A DNA stretch of 64,000 bases from Streptomyces rimosus (GCF_008704655.1 NZ_CP023688.1:8125001-8189000), one strand, 5' to 3'; shown: positions 48,688 through 56,758, numbered from the stretch's first letter. Notes: a model not told the origin generated them from the letters alone. Numbers and translations: made by a program.

Positions 48688-49734
48688 ATGCGAATCGTGA
48701 TTTTGAGCGGTGGAGAGAGCACGGAACGAGATGTCTCCCTTGCCTCGGGACGGTCGGTGGCCCGCGCCCTGCTGGAACGGAGACACGAGGTGGTGCTGAT
48801 CGACCCGGCCGCCGCGGAGCCGGTGCTGGCCGGGCCGCTGCGTCCCGGTGACGCGGTCGACGCGGTGGCGGTCGGCAAGGAACCGCCGTCCCTGTCGGAC
48901 CAACAGCGACTGCGGGAGCGCATGCACGCCGCCCTGACCGGCGGCCCGGTCCTGGACCTGCTGCGCGACGCGGAGTTGGTGTTCCTGGCGCTGCACGGCG
49001 GCTGGGGCGAGGACGGGCACGTGCAGGCGCTGCTGGAGATGGCCGGCGTACGGTTCACGGGCGCGGGCAGCGCGGTGTGCGCGGCGGCCTGGCACAAGGG
49101 GAGGGCGCAGGCCGTGCTGGGCGCGGCCGGTGTACCGGTGGTAGATCGGGTGCTGTGGCGGCCTGGGGCGAGCGGGGAGGCGGTACCGCAGGACGTACGG
49201 CGGCTGGTCGAGGCCGGTCCGGTGGTCGCCAAGCCGGTCGCGGACGGTTCGAGCGTGTCGGTCCACCGGGTGGACTCGCTGTCGCAACTGGATCAGGTCG
49301 CGGCCGAGGTGCGCGCAGGCGGTACCGAACTGCTGGTGGAACCGTTCCTTCCGGGCCGGGAGTTCACCGTCGGCGTGGTCGGCGGCCAGGCGCTCCCCGT
49401 CATCGAGATCGAGCTGACGACACCGGTCTTCGACTACACGGCCAAGTACCAGCCCGAAGCGGTCAACGAAGTGTGCCCGGCACAGATCCCGGCCGACTTC
49501 ACCTCCAGGCTCCAGCACCTGGCCGTACGCGCTCACCGGGCCCTGGGATTCGGCGACGACACATACTCACGCGCCGACTTCCGCAACGACGCAGCCGGCA
49601 CCCCGATGTGCCTCGAAGTGAACGCGCTCCCGGGTTTGACAGCGACGAGCCTGCTCCCGAAGGCGGCGGCCCGGGCCGGTTGGGACTACCCGGAGTTGGT
49701 GCAGCGCATTGTGGATCTGGCGGTGCGTTCGTAG
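48688..49734 (+). CDS. D-alanine-D-alanine ligase paralogue (ATP-grasp)
   Basis: 348-residue ATP-grasp ligase. Motifs: RIVILSGGESTERDVSLASG, ALHGGWGEDGHVQALLEMAG, AKPVADGSSVSVH, KYQPEAVNEVCPAQIP, SRADFRNDAAG and EVNALPGLTATSLLP. The Lys-Tyr pair in the omega-loop (AKYQPE) agrees with D-Ala-D-Ala rather than D-Ala-D-lactate specificity. It is not in the usual ddl cell-wall context. CAGAAT ends 6 bases before ATG 48688 (leaderless). A second copy for resistance or a natural product is possible. Confidence 0.83.
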   Translation: MRIVILSGGESTERDVSLASGRSVARALLERRHEVVLIDPAAAEPVLAGPLRPGDAVDAVAVGKEPPSLSDQQRLRERMHAALTGGPVLDLLRDAELVFLALHGGWGEDGHVQALLEMAGVRFTGAGSAVCAAAWHKGRAQAVLGAAGVPVVDRVLWRPGASGEAVPQDVRRLVEAGPVVAKPVADGSSVSVHRVDSLSQLDQVAAEVRAGGTELLVEPFLPGREFTVGVVGGQALPVIEIELTTPVFDYTAKYQPEAVNEVCPAQIPADFTSRLQHLAVRAHRALGFGDDTYSRADFRNDAAGTPMCLEVNALPGLTATSLLPKAAARAGWDYPELVQRIVDLAVRS

Positions 49735-50104
49735 GGGTCGCGGGGGCGCCGGGCCGGTTGTGCACCGGCCGGACATGGGTCGCCGCCGCCCACGGGGGTG
49801 CGGCGGCGATACGGGCGGACAGGGCCTCCTGGACGACACCCACCCCGCTCTCCCGGGGCCCTGGCGACGGCCGCTGCGTACGGCCCGCCTCACCCTCGAA
49901 GTGGAGGGCGGGAAGGGTGAGTTGGAGCGCATAGCCGCGTGTGGGGGACCGGCGTCGGGGAGGTGTCGGGGCGGCACCGGAAGTCTGGTGGGGGATGACC
50001 TGTTCGTCACGGACCCGAGTGGTGTGCTCATCCACGTCGTCGCACTGAGATGACCTGCCGGCCGGCGCTCGCGGAGGGCCGGCGGCCAAGGGGGGAGGGC
50101 GGTC
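49735..50104 (+). pseudogene. Possible VOC/glyoxalase remnant in a non-coding gap
   Basis: 370 bases without a complete gene. The plus frame at about 49830-50053 reads PLRTARLTLEVEGGKGELER and ends GDDLFVTDPSGVLIHVVAL, like the C-terminal strands of a VOC (glyoxalase/bleomycin-resistance) protein; the first half lacks any match in that frame. No start or ribosome site fits. It could be a degraded gene or chance. The segment contains nothing else of note. Confidence 0.3.
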
Positions 50105-50710
50105 GTGCCCGCAAGAGTCGATCCCGAGACGGCGGTCGCGGTTATGCGCGCCGCGGGTCTCGAACCACTGGAACCGTATCCCGGGGCCAACGTGGCCTGG
50201 AGCAGCCGCTGCACGAAGAACGCGCATCTGGTCGCGCCCACCTTCACCTCGGTGCGCGTCGGCGCGAGCGCCGGATGCCGGTACTGCGGACGCATCGCCG
50301 CGGGGGAGCGCCGACGGGCCGCCGGGCAGGCCCGGGCCGAGGCGGACATGCGCGCCGCGGGCTTCGAGCCGCTGGAGCCGTACCCGGGCGCCAGGGCCCG
50401 GTGGCCCTGCCGCCATGTGGTCTGCGGCCGTACCGTCCATCCTCGGCTGTTCGGCATCCGCGCCGGCAAGGGCGGCTGCCGTGCGTGTGCGGGACGGGCG
50501 CCGGTGGACCAGCGGACCGCCGAGGCGGAGATGCGCGCGATCGGCATGGAACCGCTGGAGCCGTTCCCCGGCCGGGTCCGCGACCGGTGGATGTGCCGCT
50601 GCACGACGTGCGGCCACATCGGCGCCCCCACCCTCAACAACATCCGCCGCGGGCAGGGCGGGTGCTACGCCTGCGCCCACCGCGCCGCCGTCGCCCGCCG
50701 CGCGGGCTGA
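50105..50710 (+). CDS. Protein of three tandem Cys-rich (treble-clef-like) repeats
   Basis: 201-residue protein built from three copies of a roughly 60-residue unit. Each begins with MRAxGxEPLEPxPG (13, 82, 143) and ends in a Gly-rich Cys pair. Possible zinc ligands: repeat 3, C166/C169/C187/C190; repeat 2, H104/C107/C125/C128; repeat 1, C36/N39/C58/C61, so repeat 1 has lost a ligand. The order W-x-C-x-C-x2-C, then Ix2GxGGCxxC looks like small zinc modules I recall in phage or endonuclease-linked proteins. DNA or RNA binding is a guess. The GTG start follows GGGGGAGG. Confidence 0.75.
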   Translation: MPARVDPETAVAVMRAAGLEPLEPYPGANVAWSSRCTKNAHLVAPTFTSVRVGASAGCRYCGRIAAGERRRAAGQARAEADMRAAGFEPLEPYPGARARWPCRHVVCGRTVHPRLFGIRAGKGGCRACAGRAPVDQRTAEAEMRAIGMEPLEPFPGRVRDRWMCRCTTCGHIGAPTLNNIRRGQGGCYACAHRAAVARRAG

Positions 50711-50732
50711 GGGCTCACCGCCCGTACGGAAG

Positions 50733-50758
50733 CGGGCGCCCCGCACCCGGGGCGCCCG
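50733..50758. terminator. Bidirectional terminator
   Basis: Perfect 11-bp stem CGGGCGCCCCG / CGGGGCGCCCG with a CACC loop, between the convergent zinc-repeat gene and the TetR gene. Confidence 0.78.
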
Positions 50759-50764
50759 TCGATG

Positions 50765-51355
50765 TCACCTGACGCGCAGGGCCTCCAGCATCGCCACCAG
50801 TGCCGCCTGCGTGGCGTCCAGATCGCCGGGGCCCGCCGACGCGGCCAGCCACAGCGCCGCCTCGTTCATCGCGCCCGACAGCAGATGGGTCAGCGGCTCG
50901 ACCGGCTGAGCGGCGATCCGCCCCTCGGCGATCAGGTCCCCGAGGACCTGCGCCAAGTGCCGCCCCGAGGTCGTCTCGTTCATGGCCCGCCACTCGCTCC
51001 AGCCGAGGACGGCGGGCCCGTCGACGAGCATGATGCGCTGGATCGCGGGATCGGTGGAGACGGTGAGGAACGCCCGGCACCCGGAGACGAGCTGGTCCCA
51101 GGGGTCCTCCCGGACATCCGCCGTCTCGGCGATCCGCTCGGCCACCTCCTGCTGCACCTGCTCCAGCACGGCCCGGAACAAGTCGGCCTTGCCGGAGAAC
51201 TGGTGGTACAGCGCGCCCTTGGTGACCCCCGCCGCCCGGACGATCTCCGACAGCCCCACACTCCCGTACCCCAGCGCGGAGAACAGCCGCCGGCCCTCCC
51301 GCACCAGAGCCTGCCGGGTCTGCTCCCGCTGCTGGGCCCGAATTCCCTGAGTCAT
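50765..51355 (-). CDS. TetR-family transcriptional regulator
   Basis: 196-residue TetR regulator: REQTRQALVREGRRLFSALG, GSVGLSEIVRAAGVTKGALY, HQFSGKADLFRAVLEQVQQE, then a ligand-binding helix bundle. The start ATG 51355 has GGGGAGAGG just upstream; an in-frame GTG at 51391 sits in the operator. It is followed by the zinc-repeat gene in convergent orientation. Its target is likely itself and whatever lies to the right. Confidence 0.86.
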   Translation of the reverse strand: MTQGIRAQQREQTRQALVREGRRLFSALGYGSVGLSEIVRAAGVTKGALYHQFSGKADLFRAVLEQVQQEVAERIAETADVREDPWDQLVSGCRAFLTVSTDPAIQRIMLVDGPAVLGWSEWRAMNETTSGRHLAQVLGDLIAEGRIAAQPVEPLTHLLSGAMNEAALWLAASAGPGDLDATQAALVAMLEALRVR

Positions 51356-51371
51356 CCTCTCCCCGTTCCTC

Positions 51372-51388
51372 ACGTACTGAAGGTACGT
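51372..51388. promoter_or_regulatory. TetR operator
   Basis: ACGTAC-TGAAG-GTACGT, a perfect 6-bp inverted repeat with a 5-base spacer, 17 bases upstream of the TetR start. Probably autoregulatory. Confidence 0.6.
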
Positions 51389-51487
51389 CAATGTGCCCCG
51401 GGGTGGCGATCCATCTGGTGGGGGACTTGGCCCGACGGTGCGGGAGGGGCAGGGGCCACGGGTGCGGGGACTGGTCCGGGTGTGGCC

Positions 51488-51523
51488 GTGTGGGGCCCGG
51501 CGTCAGGGCGCCGGGCCCCACAC
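51488..51523 (-). terminator. Terminator of the tautomerase operon
   Basis: Perfect 15-bp hairpin (arms 51488-51502 and 51509-51523, loop TCAGGG) 13 bases past the stop of the tautomerase gene on the minus strand. It ends the SDR-SDR-tautomerase transcript. Confidence 0.85.
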
Positions 51524-51535
51524 GGAGGGCGGAGG

Positions 51536-51745
51536 TCAGGCGTCGCCGTTGAGCATGGCGGCGGTCAGGACGTTGCCGGCGACGCCCCAGCCGCCGTCGG
51601 CGACCTCGTCGACGAGTACGACGGTGGTGGGGCGGGCCCGTTCGCCGTAGATCTCCGCGTACAGGTCGGTGGTGCGCTCGACGATCTTTTTCTTGTCCTC
51701 GGCGGTGACGGTGCCGGCGGGGACCTTGAAGTGGGCGAAAGGCAT
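51536..51745 (-). CDS. 4-oxalocrotonate tautomerase-family protein
   Basis: 69-residue tautomerase: PFAHFKVPAGTVTAEDKKKI, with the catalytic N-terminal Pro right after the initiator Met, and EVADGGWGVAGNVLTAAM at the C-terminus. Members use Pro1 as base for keto-enol tautomerisation. The ATG has AAGGAG upstream. Third gene in a line with two SDR genes; a small redox or degradation pathway is likely. Confidence 0.85.
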   Translation of the reverse strand: MPFAHFKVPAGTVTAEDKKKIVERTTDLYAEIYGERARPTTVVLVDEVADGGWGVAGNVLTAAMLNGDA

Positions 51746-51864
51746 GGGTGTTTCTCCTTGCGTGGGTTTTTTCTGTGGTCTGGGAGGTGGTGCGGACATG
51801 CGTGTCCGGGAAGGGGGCTGGAACGGGTGGCCGTGGGGTTGTTCCACGGCTGGTGGCGGGATGG

Positions 51865-52770
51865 TCAGAGGCCGGCGTGCGGAGACAGCAGTTCGTCGAT
51901 GCCGATGCGGTGGAAGAACTCCGCGCGGATGCGGTCGTAGACGACCGACACCACCTCGCTGCCATCGCGGCTGGGGTCGACGTGGGTGCGGAACGGGCGT
52001 TCGCCGTGCGGCAGGCCGACGATCCGGACGATAGCGTCGGCCACCTCCGCGGCATCGTGCCCAGGCGGGAAGATCCGGCTCAGGCCGTTGGCCATGGTGT
52101 CCCTGAGCCGGCCGTAGAGCGCGTCGTACTCCGCGGCCCGCTGGGTGTCGGCGGGCGCGCCGGCGTGGGCGAAGTGGTTGGTGCCGCTCGGATAGGCGCC
52201 GGGGACGACGAGGGTGGTCTCGATCCCGAACTTGATCAGCTCGGCGGCGTAGCTCTCGGCGAGAGCGTCCATCGCGGCCTTGGCGGCGAAATAGGGCCCC
52301 AGGAAGGGCGGGTGCCCGCCGCGGGTCGAGGAGGAGCCGACCCACACGAGCAGGCCCCGCCGCTGGTCACGCATGACCGGCAGCACGGCATGGTTCACCC
52401 GCTGCGTGGACAGCACGTTGACGTCATAGACCTCGGTGAGCTGAGCGACGGTGAATGCCTCGGCCGGTCCGAGGACCATGTGGCCGGCGTTGTGCACCAC
52501 CACGTCGATCCGCCCCTGCTCCGTCAGTACGCGGTCGATGGCGGTGTCGACCGACCCCTGTTCCTGGACGTCCATCTCCACAGCGGCCACCCGCACGCCG
52601 CGGTCCTGCTCGAACTGGGCGAGCGCGGCGACAGCGGGCGCATTGCGGTCCGCGGTGGCGCGCATTCCCGCGTACACGATGTGTCCGGCCTCGGCCAGGG
52701 CCCGTGCGGTGAGGTTCCCGAAGCCGCTGGAGGCGCCGGTGACCACCACGACGTTCGGCTGCGCCCTCAC
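51865..52770 (-). CDS. SDR-family oxidoreductase
   Basis: 301-residue short-chain dehydrogenase: NVVVVTGASSGFGNLTARAL (TGxxxGxG), the NAG motif in VVHNAGHMVLG, the Ser in WVGSSSTRGGHPP and YxxxK in GPYFAAKAAMDAL. The C-terminal 70 residues extend beyond the short form. The GTG start overlaps the upstream SDR stop (GTGA), so the two are coupled. Acts on a small alcohol or ketone, not predictable. Confidence 0.88.
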   Translation of the reverse strand: MRAQPNVVVVTGASSGFGNLTARALAEAGHIVYAGMRATADRNAPAVAALAQFEQDRGVRVAAVEMDVQEQGSVDTAIDRVLTEQGRIDVVVHNAGHMVLGPAEAFTVAQLTEVYDVNVLSTQRVNHAVLPVMRDQRRGLLVWVGSSSTRGGHPPFLGPYFAAKAAMDALAESYAAELIKFGIETTLVVPGAYPSGTNHFAHAGAPADTQRAAEYDALYGRLRDTMANGLSRIFPPGHDAAEVADAIVRIVGLPHGERPFRTHVDPSRDGSEVVSVVYDRIRAEFFHRIGIDELLSPHAGL

Positions 52771-53540
52771 ACCAGGCCGCCGTTGGCCCGCACCACCTGG
52801 CCGTTCACCCAGCGCCCGGCCGGGCCGGTGAGGAAGGCGACCACCTGGGCGATGTCTTCCGGGGTGCCCAGCCGTTCCAGGGGCGGGGCCTTGGCGAGCT
52901 GATCGATCTGTTCGGGTGTCTTGCCTTCGAGGAACAGATCCGTGGCGGTGGGGCCGGGGGAGACGCTGTTGACGGTGATGTCCCGCCCGCGCAGCTCGCG
53001 GGCGAGGATCGACGTGAGTGACTCGACGGCCGCCTTGCTCGCCGCGTACGCGCCGTAAGCAGGGAACCGGGTGCCCACCACGGAGGTCGAGAACCCCACG
53101 AACGTGCCGCCCGCGCGCAGCCGCCGGGCGGCCTGCTGAGCGACGACGAAGGCGCCACGGACGTTGGTGCGGTGCACGGCGTCGAGCACGGCCAGGTCGA
53201 GGTCGGCGATCGGGGACAGCGCGAGTCGGCCGGCGCAGTTCACCACGGCGTCCACGCCGCCGAACTCCCGCTCCGCGCGGTCGAACAGGGCGGCGACCGC
53301 GCGCTCGTCCGCCACGTCCGCCCGCACGTGGATCGCCCGTCCGCCAACGGCGGTGATCGCCGTCACCGTCTCCTCGGCGGCAGCCGCGTCGCGGGCGTAG
53401 TTGACCACGACGGCCAGGCCGTCCCGGGCCAGCTTGAGGGAGACCGCCCGGCCGATACCGCGTGATCCGCCGGTGACGACGGCAACCCGCCCGGCCGCCG
53501 GAGGAGGAACGGGAGGGGGAGTGGGGTGGTTCGTAGTCAT
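52767..53540 (-). CDS. SDR-family oxidoreductase (3-ketoacyl reductase-like)
   Basis: 257-residue SDR, close in form to FabG: AVVTGGSRGIGRAVSLKLAR, NCAG in DAVVNCAGRLALSP, active YxxxK in YGAYAASKAAVESL, and C-terminal WVNGQVVRANGGLV. ATG 53540 has GGAGG upstream. Leads the SDR-SDR-tautomerase operon and faces the 21-bp palindrome at 53574-53594, so it is probably repressed by the divergent XRE regulator. NADP is likely (Gly-Ser-Arg after the loop). Confidence 0.88.
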   Translation of the reverse strand: MTTNHPTPPPVPPPAAGRVAVVTGGSRGIGRAVSLKLARDGLAVVVNYARDAAAAEETVTAITAVGGRAIHVRADVADERAVAALFDRAEREFGGVDAVVNCAGRLALSPIADLDLAVLDAVHRTNVRGAFVVAQQAARRLRAGGTFVGFSTSVVGTRFPAYGAYAASKAAVESLTSILARELRGRDITVNSVSPGPTATDLFLEGKTPEQIDQLAKAPPLERLGTPEDIAQVVAFLTGPAGRWVNGQVVRANGGLV

Positions 53541-53573
53541 GTCCTCCACGATGCGTGGCACCGGCCGGCGGAA

Positions 53574-53594
53574 CCAGGGGATGCCATCCCCTGG
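53574..53594. promoter_or_regulatory. XRE operator: 10-bp perfect inverted repeat
   Basis: CCAGGGGATG-C-CATCCCCTGG, two perfect 10-bp arms around one base. It lies midway between the SDR operon start (53540) and the XRE start (53628) and precedes the CAGAAT -10 (53615-53620) of the regulator. A strong candidate operator for both directions. Confidence 0.75.
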
Positions 53595-53627
53595 GTCGGT
53601 GGCCCGCCGGGACGCAGAATGGCGGGC

Positions 53628-54488
53628 ATGGGTTCCGCTAGATACACCGAACTGGGGGCGTTCCTCCGCTCGCGGCGCGCCCGCATCCGTCCGGCCGACG
53701 TGGGCCTTCCACACGGGCCTCGCCGCCGGGTGCCCGGGCTGCGCCGCGACGAGGTCGCGCAGCTCGCCGGCGCATCGGTGGACTACTACAACGAACTCGA
53801 ACGCGGCGCAGGATCCCAGCCCTCCGAGCAGATGATCGCCGCGCTGGCGCGGGCCCTGCGCCTGACCGCCGACGAGCGCGACTACTTCTACCACCTGGCC
53901 GACCGCCCGGTGCCCGCGCCCGGCGGACCCGCCTCGCACGTCCACCCCGGCATGTCCGACCTGCTCACCCGCCTGACCTCGACCCCGGCCCAGGTGATCA
54001 CCGACCTGCACGTCACCCTCGTACAGAACCCGCTCGCGGTGGCGCTGCTCGGGGACCACTCCGGCTTCAGCGGCGCCCGGGCCAGCTTCATCCACCGCTG
54101 GTTCACCGACCCCGACGCCCGGCAGCTGTACCCCGAGGCCGACCACGCGGCCCAGTCCCGGGCCTTCGTCGCCGACCTACGGGCGGCCGCCGCCCGACGC
54201 GACGCCAAGGACGCCGAAGCCCGCTCGATGATCGGCACGCTGCTCGGCGCCTCCCAGGAATTCGCCACCCTGTGGGCCGACCACGACGTGGCATTCCGGC
54301 GCGACGACCGTAAACGCCTCAACCACCCGACGCTCGGCCTGATCGAGGTCAACTGCCTCAACCTGTTCAGCGAGGACGGCCGGCAGCGGCTGCTCTGGTT
54401 CACCCCCGCCATCGGCACCGAAAGCGCCGAACTCCTGGACCTGCTCGCCGTCCTCGGGACACAAGAAATCACCGGCCCGATACGCTGA
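53628..54488 (+). CDS. XRE-family regulator with MmyB-like ligand domain
   Basis: 286-residue regulator. The N-terminal helix-turn-helix reads TELGAFLRSRRARIRPADVG, RVPGLRRDEVAQLAGASVDY, YNELERGAGSQPSEQMIAAL; the rest is the MmyB-like domain (PAQVITDLHVTLVQNPLAVA, WADHDVAFRRDDRKRLNHPT) that in related proteins binds lipid-like ligands. Start ATG 53628 is leaderless with CAGAAT 7 bases upstream. Divergent from the SDR operon and likely its controller; paralogous to the regulator at 55874. Confidence 0.88.
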   Translation: MGSARYTELGAFLRSRRARIRPADVGLPHGPRRRVPGLRRDEVAQLAGASVDYYNELERGAGSQPSEQMIAALARALRLTADERDYFYHLADRPVPAPGGPASHVHPGMSDLLTRLTSTPAQVITDLHVTLVQNPLAVALLGDHSGFSGARASFIHRWFTDPDARQLYPEADHAAQSRAFVADLRAAAARRDAKDAEARSMIGTLLGASQEFATLWADHDVAFRRDDRKRLNHPTLGLIEVNCLNLFSEDGRQRLLWFTPAIGTESAELLDLLAVLGTQEITGPIR

Positions 54489-54570
54489 TTGCCTTCCTGC
54501 TATGGCGCGGCATGGACAGAAGCGCGCCTGTGGTGGCCGGGCCGTCCTCGCCGGATGGATCATCCTGCTT

Positions 54571-54765
54571 GGCCCGGCGGCAGGGAGGAACCGCCGCCCA
54601 GTCGGCCTGGACCGTGTGTGCGGCGTCGAGGGCGGCCGGTCCGTCGGCCACCTCGCACAGCGTCCGGCCCGTGGCCGGGGCGTACACCGCGAACGTGGCG
54701 TCTGCGGTCGCGGTCCGCCACCGGCCGGCGATGCGCAGCTCCTTCGGGGTGTGCCGTATGGCTGG
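54571..54765 (-). pseudogene. Remnant of an aldehyde dehydrogenase N-terminus
   Basis: The minus frame at 54571-54765 reads PKELRIAGRWRTATADATFA, then VYAPATGRTLCEVADGPAAL, DAAHTVQADWAAVPP, matching the first 60 residues of succinate-semialdehyde-type aldehyde dehydrogenases, with a short internal deletion. No catalytic domain follows. The surrounding 350-base gap (54489-54836) contains no other gene. A decayed gene, probably removed by rearrangement. Confidence 0.6.
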
Positions 54766-54836
54766 TTGACCGGTGGCGCACGAAGGGGGCCTTTCGTACG
54801 GACGAAGGGCACGACCTTCGTGCGCCGGGTGGTGTG

Positions 54837-55535
54837 TCAGCGCAGCGCGGTGATCATGTCCTCGGCCAGCCTGGTGCTGGAGGCAGGGTTCTGGCCGGTG
54901 AAGAGGTTGCCGTCGATGACGTTGTGCTGCTGGTAAGCCGCCCCTTCTACGTGGTCCGCTCCCAGTTCCCGCAGACGGGAAGCAAGCAGCCACGGCGCCC
55001 CCTCGGCGGTGCCGAACAGCCGCTCCTCCTCATCGGTGAACGCCGTCATCCTGCGACCGGCAAAAAGCCAGTTACCGTCCTCGTCCTTGGCGCTCAGCAG
55101 CGCGGCCGGACCGTGGCAGACCGCACCGATGAGTTTTCCTTCCTTGTCCGCCTTGGCCAGCAGACGGCGCAGGTCGGCGTCCTGGAAGAGGTCGACGACC
55201 GGGCCGTGGCCGCCGGGCAGCACCACCGCGACGTAGTCGTCGATGCCGACCTCGTCGAGCTTCAGCAGCGAGCCGAACTCCTCCAGCGCCTTGCGGGCGT
55301 GTGCCACGTGGCGGCCGCACTCCTGCCCGGCGACCGCCGGGTCGGCGCTGTGCTCGTCCAGCGGCTGCAGCACCCCACCCGGAGAAGCGAAGTCGACCGT
55401 GTAACCGGCCTCGACGAACTTCTCGTGCGGAGCAGCCAGCTCCTCCGCCCAGTAACCCGTCGGGTACTTCGATCCGTCGGTGCGTTCCCAGACACTGGCG
55501 GCCGACATGACGATGAGAACCTTGCCCTTGCTCAT
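54837..55535 (-). CDS. DJ-1/PfpI-family protein (Hsp31-like)
   Basis: 232-residue DJ-1/PfpI protein: KVLIVMSAASVWERTDGSKY, PTGYWAEELAAPHEKFVEAG, VVLPGGHGPVVDLFQDADLR, with the nucleophile Cys in GAVCHGPAALLSAKDEDG and His next to it. Members act as glyoxalase III, chaperone or protein deglycase. The ATG at 55535 has a weak AAGGAA; the gene faces the second XRE regulator across a 338-base gap. Stress detoxification is a fair guess. Confidence 0.87.
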   Translation of the reverse strand: MSKGKVLIVMSAASVWERTDGSKYPTGYWAEELAAPHEKFVEAGYTVDFASPGGVLQPLDEHSADPAVAGQECGRHVAHARKALEEFGSLLKLDEVGIDDYVAVVLPGGHGPVVDLFQDADLRRLLAKADKEGKLIGAVCHGPAALLSAKDEDGNWLFAGRRMTAFTDEEERLFGTAEGAPWLLASRLRELGADHVEGAAYQQHNVIDGNLFTGQNPASSTRLAEDMITALR

Positions 55536-55873
55536 GAATGAATTCCTTTTCCGTGAAGAGATATCCGGAGCGGGCGGCAACTTGCTCCGGGAGAATCAGT
55601 GGCCGGGCATGACGCAATGGCGTCAGGGAGCGAAAGAGCGCCGACCGCAGGTCCGCTCATCGGCTGCCCGCCCGAGCAACGCCTTGACTTGCCTTTTGCG
55701 CCGTACGCATGCCGCGATGCGTCCTCTGCCACTCGCCTGGAGGACGTACATCCAGCATGGCCTGCCACCAGCCCCCACAGACCCCCATAGCAGGCCCTGC
55801 GCGACCGCGGACCCGGCAGACTAGGACTCACAGACCCACGCGGAAAACACCCACACCCGAGATACTGCGTGGC
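55536..55873. other. Divergent regulatory region between DJ-1-like and XRE genes
   Basis: 338 bases with no gene. It contains a hairpin-like dyad TGACGC-AATG-GCGTCA at 55610-55625 and a small palindrome GCAGG-C-CCTGC at 55790-55800, either of which could be the XRE operator. The XRE gene has a -10-like GATACT at 55861-55866. Short reading frames across it have no family match. Confidence 0.5.
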
Positions 55874-56758
55874 ATGGCCAACAACAACCGTGAGCTGGGA
55901 AACTTTCTGCGGAAAGCGCGCAGCCAAGTGGATCCCGAGCAGGCCGGTCTGCCGCCGGACAGCCGCACGCGGCGTGTTCCGGGCCTGCGCCGTGAAGAGG
56001 TCGCCCGCCTGGCCGGTGTGTCGACCGACTACTACGCCCGGCTCGAACAAGGACGCCCGATCGCCCCGTCGCCCGGTGTCGTAGCCGCACTCTGCCGCGC
56101 CCTGGGCCTCGACGAGGCGGGACGCACTTACCTTCACGACCTCGTCGGAGTGACGGCCGCGCCGTCACGGCGTCCCGGCCGAAGTGCCCGAAGACTCCGC
56201 CCCGGCCTTCACCAACTCATCGACGCACTCGACGGCGAACCGGTCCTGGTTCTCGACCGCCGCAGCGACGTCCTGGCGGCCAACCGGATGGCCAAGGCAC
56301 TGTTCACCGACTTCGACCAGATGCCCGTCCGACACCGAAACTACGCACGCTGGATGTTCCTCAGCGAGGAATCCCGGTCCTTGTTCGTCGACTGGGAGGA
56401 CCAGGCACGGGCCGCCGTGGAAAGTCTGCGTCTGGAAGCGGGACGGGACGCGGATGACCGGGCCACGAACGATCTCATCGCGGAACTGCGGGAAAAGAGC
56501 ACGGAATTCGACCACTGGTGGGAAAAGCATCGGGTCCACCAGCGCACCCACGGTTCCAAACGCCTCCACCACGCGCTCGTCGGTGAACTGACAGTGGAGT
56601 ACGAGACACTGACGCTGCCAGGAGACCCCGACACAACCCTCTTCGTCTACACCGCGGAACCCGGATCGGCGTCCAGACAAGCACTCGACCTCCTGGCCAT
56701 GTGGACCCTCCCCGGCACCGGGACACCCCGGACCGGCACGACCCAAGAGCACGACTGA
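55874..56758 (+). CDS. XRE-family regulator with MmyB-like ligand domain
   Basis: 294-residue paralogue of the regulator at 53628: ELGNFLRKARSQVDPEQAGL, RVPGLRREEVARLAGVSTDY, YARLEQGRPIAPSPGVVAAL, then a ligand domain (GEPVLVLDRRSDVLAANRMA, EFDHWWEKHRVHQRTHGSKR). ATG 55874 is leaderless with GATACT 7 bases upstream. Likely controls the divergent DJ-1-like gene. The pair of similar regulators in 2 kb suggests a local duplication with different targets. Confidence 0.87.
   Translation: MANNNRELGNFLRKARSQVDPEQAGLPPDSRTRRVPGLRREEVARLAGVSTDYYARLEQGRPIAPSPGVVAALCRALGLDEAGRTYLHDLVGVTAAPSRRPGRSARRLRPGLHQLIDALDGEPVLVLDRRSDVLAANRMAKALFTDFDQMPVRHRNYARWMFLSEESRSLFVDWEDQARAAVESLRLEAGRDADDRATNDLIAELREKSTEFDHWWEKHRVHQRTHGSKRLHHALVGELTVEYETLTLPGDPDTTLFVYTAEPGSASRQALDLLAMWTLPGTGTPRTGTTQEHD

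Noticed and set aside
36102..49734. A biosynthetic gene cluster made of matB, carboxyltransferase, isochorismatase-like and Ddl genes
   Set aside because: No synthase, carrier protein or pathway-specific tailoring genes are present; these appear to be separate metabolic genes.
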